The notes beneath the pieces were generated by a model. The model worked only from the letters and a program-made list of their open reading frames with translations. It searched no databases and had not been told where the DNA came from. Shown in pieces: positions 52,978 through 64,000 of a DNA stretch of 64,000 nt. The DNA comes from Beaufortia kweichowensis (Eukaryota; Chordata; Actinopteri; Cypriniformes; Gastromyzontidae). The stretch is taken from assembly GCA_019155185.1 (NCBI GenBank), contig CM032801.1, positions 4,951,351 to 5,015,350 of the forward strand, in the 5' to 3' direction. The stretch's first letter is position 1, and each line of letters opens with the position of its first letter. A program made the translations under genes and the position numbers.

Positions 52978-53874
52978 GTTACACATACGAGACGTATACA
53001 AACAACACAAGCCATTTCATATACAAACACTGTAAACATCCACATTAATCTCACTACTCACAAAACCATAACAAACTACAGATAATGAAAAGAACAAGGG
53101 CTTTTAACCTCAAAGGTTAAACATTTCAAAGGTTTAATCCTTTTCAAAAGAGAGACAGAGGAAACACTCTAAATCAATATATAGATACACATCTGCACTG
53201 TTAAATATTTGAAAAGGGTTCAGCAGTACAGATAAGTTCACAATGCTTGTATTTTTGAATGTAGTACTAAAATGTAATCTGTAAGAGAGGACAGAAAAAG
53301 CAGCATGCTGATTTCTAATCTGACACTCTTTACAGCACCCAAACATGTTTACAGAACAAAGCTGAGCATGTAAACATGTAAGACATAATAATGTAAATCA
53401 CGATACAACCTAACGTATGTCATTTAATTAGATTGTGATCGATTATCCTCAAGCATCACTGCTCACAAGATTCTGCATCTCTGATTTACACAGAGGTTGA
53501 CAGGCCGAGCAAGAGCTGAGCAAATGAGAACAGTGATGTGTCTATAACTTAACATACACTGTTAAACAGAAACAAATGAGAAAACACACTGCTGTCGTTA
53601 CGTGTGAGAAACAAACACAAGTTCACCAGTGCCCCAACTTTTATGCAATAACAGTCATTCAGAACATTTCAGGGTATCAACGTCATATATGTGCATTTAT
53701 GGTTTCTATTATAAACATAAATGTACATGCATAATAAATGCATATGCTTAAATTTAACTGAAATTCATACATCTAACCTTTCCAGCCAGCAAACTCTGGT
53801 GTGCAAGATGTTAAAGAGACGGTACATCTTACTCACAAAACATGTTGTTGCTCTAATACATATCGTATATAATT

Positions 53875-53985
53875 ATTCTTGCCGTTCCGTTCAGCCCCGA
53901 GCAGAATTCAAACTCGAGACCCTCGGGAATACTAGCCGGAGATGTGGCCAGCTGAGCCCGTCGGTCACTGGCCGGTGAACGCTTT
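53875..53985 (-). mobile_element. tRNA-like relic, probably SINE-derived
   Basis: On the minus strand GGGCTCAGCTGGCCACATCT resembles a D-arm, and GAGGGTCTCGAGTTTGAATT followed by CTGCTCGG resembles the anticodon-to-T-arm part (B-box GGTTCGAATC diverged). The stems do not close well, so it is not a functional tRNA gene. Confidence 0.35.
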
Positions 53986-54337
53986 GATAGCGAAGAGGAA
54001 CATATCCACTACAACAGCCCACACACTGTAAACACAAAGACACCTCGCTCAGTAGCATCTGAAAGGGAGTTTGGGAACAGGAAATGCCGCGAGGCAGTGC
54101 AACATGCGTTTAGAAATTCCAAAAAGTTGAGCGGACGTCAAAGTCCAGTCACAAGCCTAAATGAATGAAGCTCATTAGTGGCACAATGAGGCTCATGCTC
54201 ACGTTGTCAACAAACGCTTTAGTCAGCATGTCTCTCAGACATTTCTAATAAACTCCTACTGTGCTGCTCACAGGACTGTCATGCAAAACCTGGAAAAAAA
54301 TGGATTAATAAAATCTTAAGAGTTGCTGAGAATATAT

Positions 54338-54557
54338 ATGTGACCCTGTCCGTGAAAAGCCTTAAAATCTAATTATGAGATAACAATCATCATTGTTTAA
54401 TATCACCTATTCATTTCACTATAATTTCAATCTTTGACATGTCATTAATCAGTCAATATTAAAGATATCAAGGTTATATTTTCACAGAATATTCTTTACA
54501 TTATTTGTAAATCACCAAAAAATTGACTTTAGCTGAATTTCACAGGCAGGGTCACAT
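54338..54557 (+). mobile_element. TGTGACCCTG-family inverted-repeat element, complete
   Basis: Left end ATGTGACCCTGTCCGTGAAA and right end TTTCACAGGCAGGGTCACAT are inverted repeats with two mismatches. The 220-bp body has no coding capacity, so this is a MITE-like element. It is the reference copy for three diverged copies elsewhere in the window. Confidence 0.8.
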
Positions 54558-56705
54558 TTCTTTAATAAAAATATTTTTTATACGGAAAGATGATTTTCCT
54601 TAACCAGTCAGATGACGTCAAATTAACATTTCCCGCAAAATCATACACATCGAAAGATAAATTATTAGTATAAGCTTACCATTGTGAACCAGCATAATGT
54701 AAAGAGACAGATTTGAACATGAACTCAATGTTTTTTTACCAAAAAATTACAGATTGCTGTAAATGACTCTCAAAAAAATCCTCATACAGAAATACCAAAC
54801 GACTAGATAATGATGAAGAATATAATCAAAAAGTGTGGAAGCCTGTTCAGACAATCTGAAATCATTTTAAAATAACACAATATAGTTTGTATTACATTAC
54901 AGCACAGCTTTGCACAAGCAACCCAAAAAAACGAGGATACTGCGCGAGCGTCCATGTGGATGGGCGTAGAAGAAAATAAAAGCGTGGTCGATAGAGAGGT
55001 CTACTCAAAGACAGAGCCAATGAATTTCTCTGTGATGTGATTATTATTGATCTGTTAAGTGTAAGGTGTGTGTTTGTGTGTGAGGTCGTTGTGTTAACAG
55101 CTGTGGGTACACCACATAATGTGTGGATGGCTGGACCTCACATCTCACTGGCCTTTCACAGCAGGTGTGAATGTTTTTGTGTGTGCGTGTTTAAGTGTGT
55201 GTGTCTAAGCCCCAGATTGTTCGACGCTATTCCTCTCAGCAGGAAAGAACGCCCGGCGTTAGGGATGAGCTCTTTAACTCTGCACCCGGGTCAACATCCA
55301 TCACTGTCACACTGACCCAGTGCATCGTGGACTGAAGACAAACACATCTCCACATCAGCATGCAGCAGTCGCTCGGCAACCGGACCACTGTGGGTCAGCT
55401 ACAGAGAGGAATGAAACATCAGAGAGAAACAACCTCGGCCCAGTCTGGATTAGATTTCAAATACAAGTTTTGACCAAAAACACCACATAAAAACGTGCAT
55501 GGTGTAAGATAAAACAACCATCAGATGTGAAAGACTAGCTCTCATCCAAAAACCAACAGGTTGTCTGGCTGTCTGCTGCCCACAAAGCAGAATTGTGTAA
55601 AACACAGACTCTGATAGCTGGAATCGTTTTCATATCTGGATTTTCATCAGAATTTTAATTAAATTGGTCATTTTGCAGTACACTGAATTGGCATGACAAC
55701 AAGTGAAATTTACTGAATTGTAATTCAGCAAAAGAAAAATAAATTCAACAATCACACACAGAGGAATTTCAACGCAAGTTTTGCAATCAATTATTTTACT
55801 TTAGAAAATTTATGTTTTCATCCTTTACTTAATATATTACACAAAAAAATGTACATATTATATTCTGTAAGCAACAGTATTTTTTTATGCATTTATTTTT
55901 GAATATTGGAATAAAACTTATGGAATAAAAATCTGTACTTTTTTTAACTTTTTTAACATACAAATATTATACACTTTTGGCCACTATTTTACATTTTTGT
56001 TTATTTTGTCTGTAAAAATGTACATGCTTCTTACATCTTAAATCTAAATTCAAGAATTCAAAACTCATTCTCAAATCAATTCTGTATATTTTTCTAATCT
56101 AAAACTCTCTGAAAAAAATCCTAGATCCTAAAATCCCCACTGTTGGGTCAAAACAGGATGAAAATGTCCACATTATCATGGGTTAAAAATCACTCAGCAT
56201 TTTTTTTGCAGAGCACTCTTCGACCGGTTATAAAGATAACGTGATATTTACCAACCATCACTCATTTGACTGTCGTGATCTGTCATGCTTGAGTTTCACA
56301 TATTACTGTGCAATCCAGGTACTCAAATAAAGCTCCTGTCCATCATTTCATGTAAAACCCCACAATCAAGAAAAAACATTCAGATTAATCTGAGCCAGGT
56401 TCTTATACTTCACATATACTGTACACGAGATGTGTTTGCACTGAAATGAATGACAGCAACTTCATTTAAATATGGTGCAATGCTATTCCCAGCACATATA
56501 GTGGCTGGTTAAACTGCAGGTGGTTAGTAAGCAACACACTGTGAAATACCCTGTGCAAAATGCTTTACCCGTTTAATGAATTGCAATACTGTGGCATTTT
56601 GACGCAAACATTGATGTATAATATTGTACGACCAGGTCGCTGCCCATCCCACCTCCCCACATGAACCAATCTCCTGCCTACCGCTGTTTCTCTCTCATCA
56701 GCACC

Positions 56706-56723
56706 GTCCATCCATCCATCCAT
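56706..56723. repeat. Short CCAT tetranucleotide run
   Basis: TCCATCCATCCATCCAT, about four units. It produces the Met-Asp-Gly-Trp repeats of the minus-strand ORF there, which is not a gene. Confidence 0.85.
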
Positions 56724-57675
56724 ACGCCCATACAGCCATCCATCTAAATCTAAAGCAAACAAGACTCTCTCTCGTTCTCTTTCTGTGAATTATCAAACTG
56801 GTCTCAAGCCAGCGAAGGGGAACCGCCGGGGGGAGGTAGAAAGAAACAAAACAAATGAAGAGCGGCATAGAGAGATGGAATATAAAAACAAATCAATATG
56901 AGACACACACAAATAAATGAACACAGCCATCCTAACACACACGCTCACCACAACAGAGAAGGTGATACAAGACGAAACACCAAAGTGAATACTGAAGCAG
57001 AAATGCATGACAGATTGTAGCAGAAATAAAATTTGAAATAAAAAATTAAAAGTAGATGGTGTCTTAACAAGATTAAGGACGAAAACCTGTTAAATGTGTA
57101 ATTTCATTATTTAAGTATTGTGTTACATTATTTAATAAATAATAAAAAATTATGAAATATAAACACCAAATTGAAATGATTCTATAGAAAACTATATAGT
57201 AAACCAATAAATCAAATAGCAAATCAATAGAAATATTGTCCAGTCCTAACTATAGTTCCCTTACATATTAGTTTTTGTTCTTTATCCCCCAGGGTAAACT
57301 GAGGGAATAATGTTTAATCTTGGGATAACCTGTGCTTATAAAGTCCCCAAACAACAGGATGAAAAATGCAGCGCTCGGAGAAGATTACACGCAACAAATG
57401 AGAGCAGGTGTGAGGACTGCTGCTGTGACTGATGACCTGAGCCGCTGTGTGCTCCACCTGCACCCGCCGCCCTCTGGGAATATTTCTGCAGCGCTCCTGA
57501 CCGACTCCAACTGTTGCTGAAAGTTTTCTAGAGCATCTCATTCTCTCTGACTCTCCTCATGTACGCTCCGCACATAAATCACAGCTGATACGCTTGTGAG
57601 GAGCTTCATCAGATCTACTGCTTCACTCACTTCCTACAGTCACACATTCATTTATTCTGCATCTCTCAGCATCCC

Positions 57676-57996
<321 letters not shown>

Positions 57997-60900
57997 GGTG
58001 GATCGAGAAAGAAAAAGAGTGATATAAAAACAGATGGCCTGAGCTGTTTGGTGAGTCTCAAAGAGACTCACAAGAGAGAGGGCGCGTGAGGCTCATCTGA
58101 CAATGTTTATTAAGTGTTGTGTGAGATGTTGATACCCTTCACTGACGCTCAATACAGATCAAGACTCTGACAAACATGTGCAAAAACCACCATCAGTGCA
58201 GAGAGACCGACGCATCAGATGTGAAACCTCATGAAGGAGGATGAGAAAATACAGAGTTCAGAGCTGTAATTTAGACAAATGTTGGCTACAGTGTAGATAT
58301 AATATATAATTAATTAGTTTAGGGATGGTTCATCTCATATCCAATTGGTTAGACAGAATTTAACACATTGGTCATTGGTTTATGCAAAGCTAATCTATTT
58401 AAAGTCTTTTTACCCACTTTACTTCCCCAAACCGAGGAAAGTGAAGTGATTTAACATACACCAACAAACACTGTTCACAGATGTATCGTGCACAATAAAA
58501 CCAAGAAAGTGAATTAAAAAGAAAATGGGGTCAATTGTAATTTCAAGTTGGCTGTAATCAGGCGACCAGCCTCGTCCTGCTGTATTAAAGTCATTCATCT
58601 GTGTTCTGAGAGAGCTTCACTGTCCATTACTGCTGTGTGAAAGTAAACAGGACGCACGCTGCTGTGAGGATTCAACAGAGAAGATGAGAGCGAGAGTAAA
58701 TTTGCAGGATCACTACAGTGACGGTTTTACTGGCAGTGACAGAAAGTGATTAAATGAGCAGCGAGACGAGAGAAACCACAGCTCTGGAGTTAATACTCAA
58801 ACTGTCTTTTTCTTATTTTAACTGATAAAACTCTGAAATCTGGTGTTGAAACCACATGTAAACGCAAAACTACAAATTCACATATGTAATTATAACAAGC
58901 AAATCTATCCAAACTACACAACACAAACAATCACATATCTGGATTCGGCCTGTGATGTATCAGAAATGATATGAATCTTACAAAACTGGTTCAAATTTGT
59001 CCCAAGATACATAATATTTATATGAAAGCATTGCGTCCCAAATGTACCTTGAATGTAGCTAAAGCCACTCTGGATAAAATGTATGCAACATTTTAAATAT
59101 TATCCAAAACATTAAAAATATTTATTTATATTTCAGCTGTTTGTAATTTTGTTATCTGTACTAAACAATAAACAGTACAGTACACTGTATTAAAGTAATG
59201 GGAATCTAATGAGACTCACCAAAGGGATTACACGAAAAAATGGAAATTACAAAAACTATGAGATGCATTAGGAAAAACAATACAAAACATTGTAACGGTC
59301 ATATTAATGATCTTCATATTCTTAATAGGCTTTACTAGTCTTCATGCAAAAAATTATATATTTTTTGGACATGTTTTCCAAAGATTGACTCAATGGTTTT
59401 GCTGCAAAAATAAATATTACATACACTAACGCCATACCGTACACAAACATTACGGTAACAATGACTACAAACACATCCAAATCTCTCACAAACAGACGCA
59501 CAAGCACATGTAATCAGAATGGCGCATACTGGCAGCTTTCAGACAGGCTGTGCGCGAGGGCGAGCGGATCACAACCGGCCTGATCAAACACAACACTGAG
59601 TACAGCCAGAAGATGAACAAGCAAGAAAAAAAGCATCAAGCGTGTTGATTCATTTGATGCAACAATGCATGCTCGCTTGTTTTTCTTACATGCTAAAAAA
59701 ACCTCAACAACCAAGATCAAGTCTCAAACATCACATTTTACATTGGGTTGCAAAAAGCTTAACAGAAAGTTCCTGAATGACGTCTGAAAGACACTTCTGA
59801 CGTAACTACGCTGTAATGTATGGTGTGATCGCACCACACAGCCAATCTTACAAAGACACAAACCTGTCAGTCATAAAGAGGGGCAGATGGAGGTTTCACC
59901 ACATTCAAGACAGAGATAAAAACAGAGACGGAACACGAGATACGGAAGACGATGTCCAGGAGAATAAACCAAAGAGATAAACCCAGCACCTCATGTGCAG
60001 CGAGAGATCGAGAAAGAGAGAGAGAGAGAGAGAGACACAGATGGAGAGCATCAGAGACATTGACTTTGAGTGAAGCACGTCAGCATCCCTTCAAAATACA
60101 GTACACTGACAACATGTGTGCTCAAGAAATGTGTGTGGGATTGAATTTCTAACATCTGACATGATCATGAACGTCATACTCAGATTTGTTTTGCATATAC
60201 ACCACAAAAAAAGGAATGATTAAATCACCCATGTTACATTAAATCAATAAACCACTTTATCCAGTTCAGTTTAACCAGGAAAAATCACTATAACGCCAAA
60301 AACACATTTTAGACACATAATTCATTAGTCTAACTGTGAGCAAGTAACTTAGCACATTAATATATATAATGTGCGCTCACAGGTGTGCATTATTGGTATT
60401 TTATCTTCAAACACCAAAACAGCACTGAAAGTAAATCATGTTTATTAAAATTATATTTCACAGAGGCGATCGCACACCTGCTCAAGCACAAGAAAGCCTC
60501 ACGATTCAGCACGCAAGCCAAAATCTTACATCACTTTATGAGTCATTTTATTTCAGGGTAAGAGTATCACAATTCACTTATTTACTGTAAATTCAATGAA
60601 AAAATGTTATATGATATTCAATTAAGAGAATAAAAATCTTTTTCTCTTCCGATTTGTAACTTTTGCATATGCGTCACCATCTCTGTTAAAACATTTTTCC
60701 TTAAGGCATTTTTCTTTACGTAGGTTGAAGTCAAATGATGTAAAATAGATTTTCCATCAAATCATATCTGACAGCTCAACTTATAAATAGTTATTATGAG
60801 CTCACCTTTGTGAATTACAGAAATATATCTACAAAGATGGTTGATATAAACTTACCATAAACTTTCTCTCTCTATTCCTTCTTGCTCATCCACACTGGAC

Positions 60901-62281
60901 AGCACACAAACACCGCACACACATCTGTCTCAGCTGCATCACAATAGAGTTGAAGAGGAGAGGAGAGCAGCTGCCGAAGGTTAAAATTAGCAGCATTGTG
61001 TGCATGTCTGTGTATGTAAATGTGTGTATCTGTGTGTGTGTGTAAGCAGCATATGCTCGGCCCTTTTGGTCAATATCTCTCTCTGCTGGAGTCTAATGGG
61101 CAAAAAGAGGTGAGAAAGAAGAGACAGAGAAGAAAACGAGTGTTGGGTTTTTGCCCATCTGTCAGGCAGACAGCATGAGAGAGAACGAGACGGGCCGAGG
61201 TGTCATAACTACAGCAAAGGTCAAAGGGGAAGTTATGAAGTCCAAGGGTCTCTGAATAACAGCTGCAGTGTCAGGTCCATCAGGTGATGAATATTATAAT
61301 CTAATAAAACTATGAGACAACGGTGAACCCTTTATAGAGCCAAATCTCAAAACAACAAATAAAACTTCACCCTAGAAACTGATTACACGGCATTGTATAG
61401 ATAGACTTTTGACATCAGTCTGGTCCACATTCAGAGACTTTCCACAGCTTGTTCGGTTTAAATGAAATACCACCAAAACACAACAAGAAGAAAAAAAATA
61501 AAACAGCAGTGCTGGACTTCAAAAAATCAGCACAGACAAATTCCTGCCCGTCCAAAACTAATAACCTGAAGAGCATGTTGTGCATTGTCATGAACATCTC
61601 TCACTGGCATATATCTTCTGTCAGTCTCTGGCCAACACTTGTTTAGTTTCAAGGGTCCCCGAGCAACACTTCAAGCACTAAACACGACAACTAGTCAGTA
61701 ATGCACACATGGACCGAGATGGGGTGTTATTGTGTGTGCGTAAAATTGAGGATAGTTGGCACAGCGACAACATCAGCGTCAGACTTGCTTTCCTAACAGT
61801 GAGAAATTAATGGTGATGACTCTATTACACAATAAAGACAGGCAGCAGAGCTGAATTACGGCAATATTTACAAGAGCTTTCTGCTGTTTTTAATGGCAGC
61901 CGTCTGTATTCATGAGTCATAGACTAACAGCATGTGATTAACCCTGTACACACGGCAAGTGACAGTTACGGGTCAGGCCAGAAACACAATCTGCACGAGA
62001 ACACAAACACTGAAGAATAAATGTCCTCAAATGCATGACACAGCCACAGAGATAATGTAAGAGTATGTGATCCAGATACATATGTTTGCAATGCTTTTCT
62101 TTACTGTCGTGGTATTAAACTATGAGGGGTGACAGTTGCCTTTAATAACCACTTAACCAGAATAGTAGTTAGCTGTTAAAAAATCGATCGTATATGAAAT
62201 GTTCATATAACTGCTCAGAACTGAGACAGACACTGTGCTTTTAACAGACTGCAGGGTAATGTAAGGAAATGCTGTACAATG

Positions 62282-62655
<374 letters not shown>

Positions 62656-64000
62656 TCTCTCTCATCTTCCACTCCCACACACACCACTCAGTTGGACATT
62701 TTCACTCACCCACACACAGAAACACACTCTTGCATCAGTAGCGTTTGGTGATGACTGTTAATGTAAAATGTGTGACCTTCACTTCAGCTCAGAGTCCTAA
62801 TGCCACCATCCCACAATGCAACTGGAGCAGATCGCACACACACACAAACATGCACATGCACACACATCTATACAGTCATTTCACAGTTTCTAATAGAATC
62901 AAACTCCAAAAAGTGAGTCATGATCAAGTCCAAACACCTCATGATACAAGTCATGCAGATCGGACAGAAGGACTTTACAATTCTCTCTTTCTAGCCCTCA
63001 ACACTCGATAAAAAACTGAAAGATAACCTTAGACAGTGTTGAGATTAAACTGAGATCTTCAGCTTAAATCTTCTGCTTCTTAAAATGTTTCTTCTGAGAA
63101 TAATCTCTCATTAATCTCACAAGCATCTCCCCAAGAAACCTACAGTACAATATTTTAAACCATATTTAGATTTGTCAAGATATTGCAAAAGTTACATTTT
63201 TCAAGATCAGATTAAATGAGCTATGATATTTGGATTCATATTCTTGCACTATAATCTACTTGTTTCAACAATTCTCTCATTCATGTCTGTTTTTACTTCA
63301 CCAAGAATATTAGAAGAAATATATAAGAGTTGATGGTTAAATTAAACTTTTCGTTCAATCTGTTTCATTTCCACCACAACTCTCCATTTTTCATGCAAAA
63401 AATTTCCATTATGGGTTTTAGACAATGACATGATATTTACATGCCCCACCTTACACCCAGACCTGATCCTCACACAAATCTCTGGCAGATTTATGATCAT
63501 TTCAAACACACACAACCACAAAATGCATTTTACAACACGTTTCTTAAAACATTTGGTCTTCACATGTTTAGGCAAACCTGTACACACACAAAAACACACA
63601 CTCCATTACTCAACTAAAGTGTCTTATTCACTATTATACAGTACACACATACTCAATAAACAGGCGATTAAACAGCACTGATGTCCAGGCTGGAGTGAGG
63701 GGACATTGAGCCGGCACGGCCCGCAGCATCGGCCTCCTGACCCCGGCTTTCACTGTCTAACACAGCGTGAACGCTCAGCGTAATTACATGCAGTGTGACG
63801 GCACCTCATTATTCCTGTAAAGCCTACAACTGTAGGTGAAAGTGTGTGTGTTACACAGCTGGTGGAAGTCTTCGGCTGTAGGAATGGGGTCTATGCTGAA
63901 AGATCCAGTAAGATCAACTTTGATAAATGACGGCTCTATAGTGCCCTAGATCGATCCAGTGGAAAAAAACACCTGGGTAGAGCGGGGAAGATTTTCTGGC

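Noticed and set aside
53875..53985. Functional tRNA gene on the minus strand
   Set aside because: The B-box-like and D-arm-like segments are diverged and the acceptor, anticodon and T stems do not pair convincingly. Kept only as a SINE-like relic.
63972..64000. Possible upstream mdga1 exon end on the minus strand (open for nine codons, then CAG and GTGTTT, phase 1)
   Set aside because: The phase fits, but the donor is weak, only 29 nt are visible and they do not resemble the MDGA1 leader region. It cannot be supported without sequence past 64000.

Overview
The window is vertebrate genomic DNA, almost certainly from a cyprinid-type teleost. The reasons are a split gene with GT-AG introns, dense short inverted-repeat transposons, tRNA-derived SINE fragments ending in AAATGTAAATG-type tails, a DIRS-type tyrosine-recombinase retrotransposon, and very long GA/CT microsatellites. 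The species cannot be fixed from the sequence alone.

The only protein-coding gene I can support is on the minus strand. It is the 5' to middle part of mdga1 (MAM domain-containing glycosylphosphatidylinositol anchor 1), a neuronal Ig-superfamily surface protein. In transcript order the exons are 52293-52154, 34745-34571, 11496-11300, 10476-10344, 1944-1675 and 49-1. The last exon continues past the left edge of the window. All five internal junctions keep the reading frame and use GT donors and AG acceptors. The exons encode Ig1, Ig2, Ig3 and the first residues of Ig4. The signal-peptide exon lies beyond position 64000 or was not recognised. The later Ig, FN3-like, MAM and GPI-signal exons lie to the left of position 1.

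Everything else is intronic. The 17.4-kb intron between the two Ig1 exons holds a 5.9-kb DIRS-like element (about 39092-44946), antisense to mdga1. It has inverted terminal repeats and an internal complementary region, but its gag, RT/RNase H and recombinase genes are frameshifted. The 23-kb intron between Ig1 and Ig2 holds a 1.2-kb minisatellite with a homogenised 38-bp core, nested inverted-repeat elements and a SINE. Seven long GA/CT tracts are spread over the window.

The most unusual observation concerns the 235-nt CT tract on the gene's sense strand. It runs directly into the acceptor of the first Ig1 exon and contains no adenine, so a normal adenosine branch point would have to lie at least 235 nt from the splice site. 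I found no new multi-gene system. The window is best read as the intron-rich 5' half of a synaptic gene with a layered record of transposon insertion.
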